Source: JBASRP01 sp044866075 (lineage in GTDB: Bacteria > Actinomycetota > AC-67). Taken from it: a stretch of DNA of 16,287 nucleotides. The stretch covers positions 1 to 16,287 of the forward strand of contig JBIOTQ010000045.1 of assembly GCA_044866075.1 (NCBI GenBank), read 5' to 3'. The notes under the pieces are model-generated. The model saw nothing but the letters and a program-made list of their open reading frames with translations, did not search any database and had not been told where the DNA came from. The translations under genes and the position numbers were made by a program. Shown one piece after another: positions 1-7,593 of this stretch (its first letter is position 1; every line of letters starts with the position of its first letter).

Positions 1-35
1 GAGATGACCTGGAACGTCAGGATCAGCGCGGTCAC
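1..35 (-). CDS. secG: Probable SecG preprotein translocase subunit, first codons only
   Basis: Only about 11 codons are inside the window, starting at a GTG at 33-35 and running off the left edge. They read (M)TALILTFQVI, a hydrophobic start that fits the first transmembrane helix of SecG, the small SecYEG subunit that assists protein export across the inner membrane. A strong ribosome binding site, AGGAAAGG on the minus strand (44-51), lies 8 nt before the GTG. The identification rests mainly on context: in many actinobacteria secG follows gap-pgk-tpiA, and here that block lies just upstream, separated by two lipoprotein genes. Eleven residues cannot prove the family. Another small membrane protein is possible. 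Confidence 0.5.
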   Translation of the reverse strand, partial: MTALILTFQVI

Positions 36-68
36 GTCGAAACCCTTTCCTTGCCGGTCGGTCGGGAC

Positions 69-74
69 AGTGTA
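69..74 (-). promoter_or_regulatory. Possible -10 box for the secG-like gene
   Basis: TACACT on the minus strand fits the TANNNT form of a -10 element. It lies 34 nt before the GTG at 35, which would leave a leader of roughly 27 nt containing the AGGAAAGG site. No convincing -35 element is visible. Confidence 0.3.
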
Positions 75-96
75 CCGGAGGTGGACGGGTCCGGCA

Positions 97-117
97 GGGT
101 GGGTGGGGGTGAGTGGG
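97..117 (+). other. G-quadruplex-capable G tract
   Basis: Four G runs (97-99, 101-103, 105-109, 115-117) are separated by loops of 1, 1 and 5 nt, satisfying the canonical G3+N1-7 pattern on the plus strand. The tract lies in the ~95 bp gap between the stop of the distal lipoprotein gene and the secG-like start. For minus-strand transcription the G-rich strand is the template and the RNA would be C-rich. Confidence 0.5.
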
Positions 118-130
118 TGGAACAGAGGCG

Positions 131-1780
131 CTACGAAGATTCCAGCCAAATAGCCGTCATGTCGCCGCGTACGAAGTACGGGTGGGGCACGAACCCGCGG
201 ACCCGGGGACCGAGCAAGGACGTCTCCGTCAGGTGCAGCAACGGCACGACCGCGGACAACCCGGCCGCGCGCGCGTCGGCCACTTTCCAGATCGCCGCCG
301 CCTTCGCGGGGTCGCGCTCGGCCAGCCCGGCGTCCATCGTTCGCTCGACGGCCGCGTCGTGGAGACCCGAGTAGTTCGTGTTCCCCCGCGCGGCCAACGC
401 ACGTCCGTCGACGAGCGGCCCCAGCGCCCCGCGGCCGCCGAGGCCGGGCCAGTCCGCGCACCACGTCGCGATCCCCATCGGCACGTTCGCGGCGGGGACC
501 TCGTAGTGATCCTCGTAGAGGGAGGCGATCGGGACCGGGGTGATGCCCACGCGGATCCTCGCCGCACGGAGCGCGCGGGCGCCGGCGGCCGCCTCCCGGC
601 GGTCGATCGCGCGATTCCCGACCACGAGCCGAGTCGCGAACCCGGTCCGGAAAGCGGTCGTCGCCGCGAGGATTCGTTTCGCCCGCGCGGGTTCCGCGGG
701 GGGAACGGCCAGAGACCCGTCGTAGCCGTCTACGGTCGACGGCAGGATCGTCGCGGCCGCGATGCCGCGACCCGGTCGGATCGCCGCGATGGCCTTCCGG
801 TCGACCGCCGCTTTGACGGCGTTCCGTGCGCTGGCGAACGTGAACGGCGACACCCGCGTGTTCATGAACAGGTAGCGGAGACATCCGTTCGGACCCGCCA
901 CGACCCGCTCCGAGGGCACGCCGCGCGCGATCGCGGCAACCGGCCCGACGTCGCCGGACAGATCCGCGCGGCCGGCGGTCAACCGGCGCTGGATCTCCGC
1001 GGGGTCGACACCCACGCCAACCGAGATCTCGTCGACCCACGCGCGGCGGACGGGGTCGCTCAACTCCTTCCACGCATCGTTGCGCACCAGGTGGATCCGT
1101 TTCTCGGGCACGTAGCCATCCTTCTCATCCAGGCGGTACGGACCCGAGGCGGAGATCTCGTTCGGCCGCGCCGTCGGGGTGAGGCCGGCGGGGACCGCGC
1201 TCGCGGCCGGCAGAGCCAGAAGCGACAGCAGGTCGTTCGCCGGCCGGATGAGGGTGATGACGACAGTGCGCGCGTCCGGCGTCGCGATCCCGGCGACGCG
1301 GCTGGTCCGCGGATCGGCGCCGGCGATCACTGTGAAGTACCGCGCGAGCGGCGACCGGACGGCGAAGATCCTTTCGATCCCGGCCTTCACATCCCGCGCC
1401 TCGACAGGCCGCGACGCCGGGCCGCTGAACGCCGCGTCGTCGCGCAAGCGGAAGGTGTATCGGAGGCCGTCCGCGGAGATCTCGGGGGCCGCCTCGGCGA
1501 GGTCGGGCACCGGCCTCGCCTCGTCCGTCGTCCCGGCCGGCGGGAACGCCATGAGCCCTCGATGGAGCGCGCGCATCAGTCCGAAGGACGAGGGGGCGCC
1601 GGCGCGTTGCGGATCGAGCGAGTCGACGTCGTCGCTCAGCAGGACGCGCAGCACGCCCCCGCGGGCGCCCTCGACGGACGCCGGCCCGGTTCCGGTCCCG
1701 ACGGGCCGGCGCGGACCTTCGTTCCCCGGACACGCGACGAGGGCGAGGAGCAACAGCAGCGTTGCGCGTGAGACGCGCAC
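131..1780 (-). CDS. Family-5 (OppA/DppA-like) solute-binding lipoprotein, distal copy
   Basis: This 549-residue protein looks like the extracellular substrate-binding part of a peptide/nickel-type ABC importer. It starts with a lipoprotein signal: MRVSR, a hydrophobic stretch, and lipobox LVAC with the lipidated cysteine at residue 17. The mature part has the family-5 opening GGVLRVLLSDDVDSLDP (about 41-57), a region of the type 'YTFRLRDDAAFSGP..VEARDV' (about 108-130) and the later 'SGPYRL' segment. Length fits the family (500-600). The GTG start lies 4 nt after the stop of the preceding, related lipoprotein gene, so the two are probably co-transcribed and translationally coupled; its own ribosome binding site is weak. 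The ligand cannot be inferred. No permease or ATPase gene is in the window. The two lipoproteins are clearly different in sequence, so they are not a recent duplication. Confidence 0.85.
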   Translation of the reverse strand: MRVSRATLLLLLALVACPGNEGPRRPVGTGTGPASVEGARGGVLRVLLSDDVDSLDPQRAGAPSSFGLMRALHRGLMAFPPAGTTDEARPVPDLAEAAPEISADGLRYTFRLRDDAAFSGPASRPVEARDVKAGIERIFAVRSPLARYFTVIAGADPRTSRVAGIATPDARTVVITLIRPANDLLSLLALPAASAVPAGLTPTARPNEISASGPYRLDEKDGYVPEKRIHLVRNDAWKELSDPVRRAWVDEISVGVGVDPAEIQRRLTAGRADLSGDVGPVAAIARGVPSERVVAGPNGCLRYLFMNTRVSPFTFASARNAVKAAVDRKAIAAIRPGRGIAAATILPSTVDGYDGSLAVPPAEPARAKRILAATTAFRTGFATRLVVGNRAIDRREAAAGARALRAARIRVGITPVPIASLYEDHYEVPAANVPMGIATWCADWPGLGGRGALGPLVDGRALAARGNTNYSGLHDAAVERTMDAGLAERDPAKAAAIWKVADARAAGLSAVVPLLHLTETSLLGPRVRGFVPHPYFVRGDMTAIWLESS

Positions 1781-1784
1781 GATC

Positions 1785-3431
1785 TCAGCCCGCCGTCGCC
1801 TTCTTGGGTGCAGCGGTCTCGAGCGTGGGATATCCGAACGCGTCCATCTCGAGGTTCGTGAAGCGCGGCAGGTTCACCAGACGCAACTCGCCCTCCCACC
1901 ACAGAGGGATGATCGGCAGCTGCGTGACGAGCACATCCTCGGCCCGGCGGTAGAGCTGGTTCCGCTCTCCGTCGTTCCGCTGCGTATGCGCTTGCGCGAT
2001 GAACCCCTCGAACGTCGGGTTGCTCCACCGGGAGAAGTTCACCGCGCCGTCGCGGGAGAACAGCGGACGTAGGAAGCTGTCGGGCGTCGGGTACGTCATC
2101 GTCAACGACAGCGCTCCGATGACGCCGCTGCGCGCGCCGGTCAGATAAGCGCGGAAATCGCTCAGCGGCTTCTTCGTGACGATCTCGATGTGGATCCCGA
2201 GCGTGCGCTGGATCTCGAGAACGAGGCGGTCGGCCCACTCCTCCGCGAACGTCCCGCCTGGAACCGCGAGAGCGATCGTCGTCGACTTTGGTACACCGCC
2301 GTCCTTCATCAGGTCGCGCGCGCGACCGGGATCGTAAGCGCAGTAGAGACAGGGGCCGGTCCCGCCGGCCGCGTTGCGATACCCCGGCATCCCCGGCGGG
2401 AAGATGCCGGTCGCGGGCGGATGCAGACCGGCGAACAAAGACTCGGAGATCGCGCGCCGGTCGATCGCGAGCGACAGCGCTTGCCGCAATAGCAGGTTGC
2501 GCGTCGGCGCGAGATCGGTGAGCGCGACGAGGTACCACAACGTGCTCGTCGCCTTCTGGATGAGGCGCTGCGGGTTCTGCGCCAAGGCCTGGTTCTCCTT
2601 CGCGCGCGGCACGCGCGTCCAGTCCAAGTTTCCCTTCTGCCACTCGTCGTACGCGAGCTCGAGATCGGACAGCAGGACGAAGTCGACCCGCGCGAGCTGG
2701 GGCGCCTTCCCGTACCACCGCGGGTTCGGGACGAGCGTCACGGATTCGTTGTGCGACCAGTTCTCGATCATGAACGGTCCGTTGCCGATCGGGTGGTCGG
2801 ACCAGGACGGCTTCTGGGTCTTGAGCGCCGGTTCGGACGGGATCGGCGAGAACGCGGGCTGCACGAGCCGGGCCAGGAAATCGGCGTCCGGCGCCTGCAG
2901 CGTGATCTGCAGTCGGTACTCGTCGAGCGCCGTGACGCCGGCGAGCGTGTCGGCCTTCGCAGCGCGGTAGTCCTCGTACCCGATGACGCCCGACAGCTGC
3001 GAAGCGAGCGGCGAGCCTTGCGCCTTGCTCGCGACGCGGTTGAAGGCGCGGACGAAGCTGTCCGCGGTGACCGTCTCGCCGTTCGAGAACTTGTTGTTCC
3101 GGCGAAGCGTGAAGGTGAACTGCCGGGCGTCGGAGCTCACCTGCCATCGTGTCGCCGACGCCGGCCGCAGGGCCCCCGTCTTCGGGTCGTAGTCGATGAG
3201 ACCCTTGAAGACGTTGCGTACGATCATGACCTCGTCGAGGTCGTCGGCCCGCGCCGGATCGAGCGACCCGGGTTCGCTGGCCTCGATCCGGATCTCCCCG
3301 CTCGCCACCCTGTTCGGCGGCGTGTCGTTCGGACAGGCCGTGAGCAGCAGGAGGCAGACGCAGGCGATCATCGTCGCGCGCGCCGGGGGGACGGAGGTGC
3401 GCCCGGCGGGGCCGGGCTCGGTTCGGGTCAC
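1785..3431 (-). CDS. Family-5 (OppA/DppA-like) solute-binding lipoprotein, proximal copy
   Basis: This 548-residue protein is predicted to bind a peptide or similar solute outside the membrane and pass it to an ABC permease. I chose the GTG at 3429-3431 because GAGGGG (minus strand, 3439-3444) sits 7 nt before it; the frame is open up to 3503, but nothing supports initiation there. A short polar stretch is followed by a hydrophobic segment from residue 21 and lipobox LTAC with cysteine 33. Family-5 features follow: an opening with 'EPGSLDPARADD', then 'FTFTLRRNNKFSNGETVTAD' with the typical G-x-x-V-T-A-D element, and 'IGNGPFMIENW' further on. The C-terminal part contains 'IPLWWEGELRLV', also typical. 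The gene follows tpiA by 137 nt and is 4 nt ahead of a second lipoprotein gene. Substrate unknown. Confidence 0.88.
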   Translation of the reverse strand: MTRTEPGPAGRTSVPPARATMIACVCLLLLTACPNDTPPNRVASGEIRIEASEPGSLDPARADDLDEVMIVRNVFKGLIDYDPKTGALRPASATRWQVSSDARQFTFTLRRNNKFSNGETVTADSFVRAFNRVASKAQGSPLASQLSGVIGYEDYRAAKADTLAGVTALDEYRLQITLQAPDADFLARLVQPAFSPIPSEPALKTQKPSWSDHPIGNGPFMIENWSHNESVTLVPNPRWYGKAPQLARVDFVLLSDLELAYDEWQKGNLDWTRVPRAKENQALAQNPQRLIQKATSTLWYLVALTDLAPTRNLLLRQALSLAIDRRAISESLFAGLHPPATGIFPPGMPGYRNAAGGTGPCLYCAYDPGRARDLMKDGGVPKSTTIALAVPGGTFAEEWADRLVLEIQRTLGIHIEIVTKKPLSDFRAYLTGARSGVIGALSLTMTYPTPDSFLRPLFSRDGAVNFSRWSNPTFEGFIAQAHTQRNDGERNQLYRRAEDVLVTQLPIIPLWWEGELRLVNLPRFTNLEMDAFGYPTLETAAPKKATAG

Positions 3432-3438
3432 CGATGAA

Positions 3439-3444
3439 CCCCTC
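3439..3444 (-). promoter_or_regulatory. Ribosome binding site fixing the lipoprotein start at 3431
   Basis: GAGGGG on the minus strand, 7 nt before GTG 3431. It favours this start over the longer open frame reaching 3503. The same bases could pair with an upstream arm at 3484-3494 in a transcript reading through from tpiA. Confidence 0.6.
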
Positions 3445-3568
3445 GCCCGGTATACGGCACCGTGAAGACGGAAGATTGAGTGAGAGGGGTGTTCACCAGG
3501 CAAAACGCATGGTCGTTCGCGGCATCCGTCCGCAAGGATAGCCTCTGGGCGCGCGGGTTTCGCGGTGG

Positions 3569-4339
3569 TTAGCCGCGGAAGCGGACGATGAGCGCGAAAT
3601 CCTCCGGGTCGAGGGAAGCGCCGCCCACCAGGGCCCCGTCGACCTCGCTCTCGGCCATGATCGCGGAGATGTTCCCCGCGTTGACGCTGCCCCCGTACTG
3701 GATGCGGATGCCGTCCGCGGCCGCCTGCCCGCCGAGCTCGCCGACGGTCTTCCGGATCAGCTCGATCACGGTGTTGGCGTCGGAGGGCTGCGCCGTGCGC
3801 CCGGTGCCGATGGCCCAGACGGGCTCGTAGGCGACGACCAGCCGGGCCAGCGCGTCGGCCGAGATCCCGGCCAGCGACCCGCGCACCTGCGTCGACACGA
3901 CCTCGTCGGTCTGCTCGGCCTCACGCTGGTCGAGCGTCTCGCCGACGCACACGATCGGCGTCATACCGTTCGCCAGGACCGCCTTCGCCTTCTTGTTCAC
4001 CATGTCGTCGGTCTCGACGAAGTACTGCCGCCGCTCCGAGTGACCCACGATCACGTACGAGCACTTGAGCCGGGCGAGCATGCCCGGCGCGATCTCGCCG
4101 GTGTAGGCGCCCTTCTCCTCCCAGTGGCAGTTCTGCGCGCCGAGCCCCATCGGGATGCGGTCGCCCTCGAGCAGCGTCTGAACGCTGCGGAGCGACGTGA
4201 AGGGCGGACAGACGACGACCTCGACCGCGTCGTAGTCCTGGGGGCGGAGGTTGTAGTGCAGCTTCTGGACGAGCCCAATCGCCTCCAGGTGGTTGAGGTT
4301 CATCTTCCAGTTCCCGGCGATGATCGGCTTGCGCGCCAT
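3569..4339 (-). CDS. tpiA: Triosephosphate isomerase
   Basis: This cytosolic TIM-barrel enzyme interconverts dihydroxyacetone phosphate and glyceraldehyde 3-phosphate in glycolysis and gluconeogenesis. All active-site elements are visible in the 256 residues: GNWKMN (9-14) with Asn10 and Lys12, catalytic His100 in VGHSERR, catalytic Glu172 in AYEPVWAIGTG (170-180) with the mobile loop that follows, and the phosphate-binding YGGSVN (215-220) and GALVGGASL (235-243). Length is normal. It is the third gene of a gap-pgk-tpiA series, 69 nt after pgk. The ATG at 4339 has no clear ribosome binding site, but a -10-like TAGACT lies 9 nt upstream, so a short-leader or leaderless transcript is possible besides read-through from pgk. 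Confidence 0.98.
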   Translation of the reverse strand: MARKPIIAGNWKMNLNHLEAIGLVQKLHYNLRPQDYDAVEVVVCPPFTSLRSVQTLLEGDRIPMGLGAQNCHWEEKGAYTGEIAPGMLARLKCSYVIVGHSERRQYFVETDDMVNKKAKAVLANGMTPIVCVGETLDQREAEQTDEVVSTQVRGSLAGISADALARLVVAYEPVWAIGTGRTAQPSDANTVIELIRKTVGELGGQAAADGIRIQYGGSVNAGNISAIMAESEVDGALVGGASLDPEDFALIVRFRG

Positions 4340-4348
4340 GGCCGCGGC

Positions 4349-4354
4349 AGTCTA
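4349..4354 (-). promoter_or_regulatory. Possible -10 box giving a near-leaderless tpiA transcript
   Basis: TAGACT on the minus strand ends 9 nt before the tpiA ATG, so initiation 6-7 nt downstream would start the RNA 2-3 nt before the start codon. Absence of a Shine-Dalgarno sequence in front of tpiA fits this. No good -35 element is seen at 16-18 nt. Confidence 0.3.
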
Positions 4355-4408
4355 TCCAACGATCGGGTCAACCAGGGTGGGAGGGGGGCCGATGAGCGCG
4401 ACCACCGA

Positions 4409-5569
4409 TCACCTAGGGCGGAGAGGAACGAGGCCGGGGAGCTCCTTGCCTTCGAGGAACTCGAGGGACGCTCCCCCGCCGGTCGAGATGTGCGACACCT
4501 CGTCCGCGTAGCCGAACCTCTCCAAAGCAGCAGCGCTGTCTCCCCCACCGACGACCGAGTAGCAGTCGCCCTTCGCGATCGCGGCGGCGACGGCGCGCGT
4601 GCCCGCCGCGAAGTCGTCGACCTCGAACACACCCATCGGGCCGTTCCAGAAGACCGTTTTCGCGGCGCGGATCGCGTCGACGTACGCGCGCGAGGTCTCC
4701 TTGCCGATGTCGTAGCCCCCGAGGTCGTCGGGGATCGCGTCTGCCGCGACCTGCTTCTTATCGACCCCGGCTTTCGGTTCGCTCGCCACCACGATGTCGG
4801 TCGGGATCAGCAGCTTGTTGCCGGCGTCCTTCATCAGGCCGGCGACCGCGTCGACCTGGTCGGCCTCGAGTAATGACTTGCCGACGCCGTATCCCTTCGC
4901 GGCGAGGAACGTGAAGCACATGCCGCCGCCGATCAGGAGGCGATCGACGCGCGCGAGGAGGTTCTTCAGGACGGTGAGCTTGTCGGACACCTTCGCGCCG
5001 CCGACCACGGCGACGTACGGGCGCTGCGGGTTCTCCAGCAGGCCCGAGAGGACATCGACCTCTTTCTCCAGGAGGCGTCCCGCCGCCGCGGGCAGAAACT
5101 CGGCGACGCCGACGACGCTGGCGTGCGCGCGATGGACGGCGCCGAACGCGTCGTCCACGTAGACGTCGGCGAGGCCGGCGAGCGCGCGTGCGAACGCCGG
5201 GTCGTTCTTCTCCTCACCCGGATCGAAGCGGAGGTTCTCGAGGAGCACGACCGGCGCATCGCCCTCGACGGGACCGGTCGGGCTCGGCGCAAGCGGGACG
5301 TCGTCACCGAGAAGATCCGCCAACCTCCCCGCGACGGGCTTCAGCGAGAGTTCCGGCTTCACTTGTCCCTTGGGGCGACCGAGGTGCGAGCACGCGACGA
5401 TCTGCGCCGCGCCCCGCTCGCGCAGCTCTTTCAGGGTCGGCAATGTCGCGCGGATCCTCAGATCATCGGTGATCGAGCCGTCCTGCTTCGACAGCGGGAC
5501 GTTGAAGTCGGCGCGGAGGAGGACGCGCTTCCCGGCGACGTCGAGGTCGTCGATCGTTCGAAGCTTCAC
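4409..5569 (-). CDS. pgk: Phosphoglycerate kinase
   Basis: It transfers a phosphate from 1,3-bisphosphoglycerate to ADP, the first ATP-producing step of lower glycolysis, in the cytosol. The 386-residue sequence carries the full family set: RADFNVP (19-25) and SHLGRP (61-66) in the N-terminal substrate-binding domain, ENLRF (111-115), DDAFGAVHRAHAS (139-151), then in the C-terminal nucleotide domain GGAKVSDK (190-197), GGGMCFTFL (214-222), WNGPMGVFE (308-316), GGGDSAA (341-347) and STGGGASLEFLEGKELPG (362-379). Length is slightly short but normal for bacteria. The start is GTG at 5567-5569, 13 nt after the gap stop, so the gene is almost certainly co-transcribed with gap. Confidence 0.98.
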   Translation of the reverse strand: MKLRTIDDLDVAGKRVLLRADFNVPLSKQDGSITDDLRIRATLPTLKELRERGAAQIVACSHLGRPKGQVKPELSLKPVAGRLADLLGDDVPLAPSPTGPVEGDAPVVLLENLRFDPGEEKNDPAFARALAGLADVYVDDAFGAVHRAHASVVGVAEFLPAAAGRLLEKEVDVLSGLLENPQRPYVAVVGGAKVSDKLTVLKNLLARVDRLLIGGGMCFTFLAAKGYGVGKSLLEADQVDAVAGLMKDAGNKLLIPTDIVVASEPKAGVDKKQVAADAIPDDLGGYDIGKETSRAYVDAIRAAKTVFWNGPMGVFEVDDFAAGTRAVAAAIAKGDCYSVVGGGDSAAALERFGYADEVSHISTGGGASLEFLEGKELPGLVPLRPR

Positions 5570-5582
5570 GCGCGAACGCGCT

Positions 5583-6590
5583 CTAGAGGCTTGAACCGAT
5601 CTTGGTGACGAGGTCGACGAGGCGGTTCGAGAATCCCCATTCGTTGTCGTACCAGCCCATGACCTTCACCATGTTGCCGTTCGCCATCGTCGACTTGGCG
5701 TCGAAGATGCACGAGTGTGGGTTCCCCACGATGTCGCTCGAGACGATCGGGTCTTCGGTGTACTGGAGGATCCCCTTCAGAGGGCCGGACTGCGACGCTT
5801 CGAGGTACGCGCGCTTCACGTCCTCGACGGTCGCCTCGCGTTGCACGATGCACACGAGGTCGGTGATCGAGCCGTCCTGTACCGGCACCCGCAGCGCGGT
5901 TCCGTCGAGGCGCCCCTTCATTTCCGGCATCGCGAGCGACGTCGCCTTCGCGGCCCCGGTGGACGCGGGGATGATGTTCACCGCCGCGGCGCGCGCGCGC
6001 CGCAGGTCCTTGTGCGGCAGGTCCAGCAGGTTCTGGTCGTTCGTGTACGCGTGGACCGTGGTCATGAAGCCGCGCTCGATCCCGAAAGCGTCGTGCAACA
6101 CCTTCGCGAGCGGCACGACACAGTTCGTGGTGCAGGACGCGTTGGAAACGAGGTTGTGATTCGCGGGGTCGTACTTGTCGTCGTTGACGCCCATCACGAT
6201 CGTGATGTCCTCGCCCTTCGCCGGGGCGCTGATGACGACCTTTTTAGCCCCGGCGGCGAGGTGCTTCTCGGCCTTCTCTCGGTCGGTGAAGAGGCCCGTC
6301 GACTCGATGACGACGTCGACGCCGAGCTCCTTCCACGGGAGGTTCGCCGGGTCGCGCTCGGCGGTGACGCGAAACTCCTTGCCGTCGACGGCGACTCCGT
6401 CGCCCGTCGCCTTCACTTCTGCGTCGAGCACGCCGAACGTGGAATCGTATTTGAGCAGGTGCGCGAGCGTCGCCGGATCGGTGATGTCGTTGACGGACAC
6501 GATCTCGATGTCCGAACCGCGTTTCGCGATCGCTCGGAAGAAGTTGCGCCCGATGCGCCCGAACCCGTTGATGCCGACCTTGACCGTCAT
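5583..6590 (-). CDS. gap: Glyceraldehyde-3-phosphate dehydrogenase (type I)
   Basis: It oxidises glyceraldehyde 3-phosphate to 1,3-bisphosphoglycerate with NAD(P). The 335-residue protein opens with the Rossmann motif VKVGINGFGRIGRN (3-16). Asn-Asp at 34-35 ('VSVNDITD') is what NAD-preferring enzymes carry. The active site is SNASCTTNC with catalytic Cys153, and His180 lies in TTVHAYTNDQ. 'NIIPASTGAAKA' (205-216) and the C-terminal WYDNEWGFSNR (313-323) are canonical. I place the start at ATG 6590 because GGGAGG (6597-6602) lies 6 nt upstream; an in-frame extension to 6626 is not supported. It is followed by pgk and tpiA. A 58-nt gap separates it from whiA, enough for its own promoter, although I see no clear one. 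Confidence 0.98.
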   Translation of the reverse strand: MTVKVGINGFGRIGRNFFRAIAKRGSDIEIVSVNDITDPATLAHLLKYDSTFGVLDAEVKATGDGVAVDGKEFRVTAERDPANLPWKELGVDVVIESTGLFTDREKAEKHLAAGAKKVVISAPAKGEDITIVMGVNDDKYDPANHNLVSNASCTTNCVVPLAKVLHDAFGIERGFMTTVHAYTNDQNLLDLPHKDLRRARAAAVNIIPASTGAAKATSLAMPEMKGRLDGTALRVPVQDGSITDLVCIVQREATVEDVKRAYLEASQSGPLKGILQYTEDPIVSSDIVGNPHSCIFDAKSTMANGNMVKVMGWYDNEWGFSNRLVDLVTKIGSSL

Positions 6591-6596
6591 GACAAG

Positions 6597-6602
6597 CCTC
6601 CC
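6597..6602 (-). promoter_or_regulatory. Ribosome binding site fixing the gap start
   Basis: GGGAGG on the minus strand, 6 nt before ATG 6590. It decides between that ATG and an in-frame start 12 codons upstream at 6626. Confidence 0.75.
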
Positions 6603-6648
6603 GCTCACGAACGAATGTCGCCGCACACTGTTGCGTTGTGTCCTTACC

Positions 6649-7593
6649 CTACCCCGCGCGTTGCTCGGTCAGCCTGCCGAGCCGGCGCAGCCGGTCGGCG
6701 ACGGCCGGCTTCGTTATCGGCGGCCGGCAGAGGCGGCCGAGCTCCTCCAAGGACGCGTCGGGATGGGCGATGCGCAGCATCGCCACCTCTCGTAGCGCCG
6801 GCAAAAGGCCGCGCTCGCCGAAGGCGTCGAGCGCACGCTCCGCCCACTCTCTCTGCTGGACCGCGGCTCGAGCCGTGCGGCGAGCGTTGGCCTCGTCGCA
6901 GTTGGCTAGCCGGTTCGCCTCGCCGCGCACGGCCTTCCACACGGAGCCCTGTTCCCACTCGAGGTATCCGTCGTGCGCGCCCATCGCCGCGAGGATCCGG
7001 CCGACCGACGCGCCGTCCTTCGCGTAGACGGCGAACGCGCCGCGGTGCTCGCGAACGCGCACCTGCGCGCCCAAGCGGTCCGCGAGCCCGGCGATGCCGC
7101 TCGCGGTGCGGCGGTCGGGCACGCGGATCTCCGCGTGGACCGGCGCGCGCGGTTCGGAGACCGAGCCGTGCGCGAGGAACGCGCCGCGCAGGTACGCGCC
7201 GGCGCAGCAACGGCGCGCCACGAGGCGCGCGGCAACGCCCGGCCGGATCCTCCCTGCGCGGTCGAGCACTCCCGCGTCGATGAACGGCGCGAGCTGCGCT
7301 TCCTCGACGCGGATCACCAGGTGTTGCCGGGGACGCGCGCGGCCCGGCTCGAGGATGCGGATCTCGGCGCGTGACGCGAAGCCGGCCGCCAATCCCTCGT
7401 ACACCTTGCGCGCGAGACCGGCTTCCTCGACCTCGACCTCGAGCGCGAAATGACCGCCGCCAAGGATGTGGAACGTGCCGGCCGAGCGCAGCAGCGCCGC
7501 CATCTCCGCGCGGCGGTCGCACGCGCGCGGCGCGCGGTGCCGCGCGAGCTCTGCTTTGACGCGGTGACCGTACGACGACGGTTCGCGCTTCAC
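6649..7593 (-). CDS. whiA: WhiA sporulation/cell-division regulator
   Basis: WhiA is a DNA-binding protein of Gram-positive bacteria. In Streptomyces it works with WhiB to switch on sporulation-septation genes; in non-sporulating relatives it affects division and chromosome segregation. The 314-residue protein has the usual length and architecture: an N-terminal part degenerate relative to LAGLIDADG homing endonucleases (about 10-220) with the signature AYLRGAFLAHGSVSEP (133-148) and 'VYAKDGASVGRILAAMGAH' (189-207), the conserved NRLANCDEANARRTARAAV (227-245), and a C-terminal helix-turn-helix with 'ASLEELGRLCRPPITKPAV' (280-298) and 'RLRRLGRLTE'. The GTG start at 7591-7593 overlaps the yvcK stop (GTGA), and AAAGGG lies 5 nt upstream, so translation is coupled to yvcK. 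There is no sign that it retains endonuclease activity. Confidence 0.96.
   Translation of the reverse strand: MKREPSSYGHRVKAELARHRAPRACDRRAEMAALLRSAGTFHILGGGHFALEVEVEEAGLARKVYEGLAAGFASRAEIRILEPGRARPRQHLVIRVEEAQLAPFIDAGVLDRAGRIRPGVAARLVARRCCAGAYLRGAFLAHGSVSEPRAPVHAEIRVPDRRTASGIAGLADRLGAQVRVREHRGAFAVYAKDGASVGRILAAMGAHDGYLEWEQGSVWKAVRGEANRLANCDEANARRTARAAVQQREWAERALDAFGERGLLPALREVAMLRIAHPDASLEELGRLCRPPITKPAVADRLRRLGRLTEQRAG

Noticed and set aside
113..1771. 552-codon open frame on the plus strand opposite the distal lipoprotein gene
   Set aside because: Arg/Asp/Gly-rich with no recognisable domain; it is the antisense shadow typical of GC-rich codon bias, and the minus strand has a clear lipoprotein.
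3449..3454. TATACC as a -10 box for the proximal lipoprotein gene
   Set aside because: Initiation 6-7 nt downstream would fall within GAGGGG and cut off the ribosome binding site; no -35 is visible.
3432..3503. 24-codon N-terminal extension of the proximal lipoprotein
   Set aside because: It would put a long polar stretch before the lipoprotein signal and has no ribosome binding site, unlike GTG 3431.
3500..3568. Intrinsic terminator after tpiA
   Set aside because: Only short GC foldbacks (CGCG/CGCG, GCGG/CCGC) with no T run; not enough to call.
6636..6641. GGACAC after the whiA stop as a WhiA binding site controlling gap
   Set aside because: The GACAC core is only five bases and expected by chance in GC-rich DNA; nothing else supports autoregulation here.
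5715..7283. 522-codon open frame on the plus strand across gap and whiA
   Set aside because: It overlaps two unmistakable conserved genes in antisense and its product is low-complexity Arg-rich.
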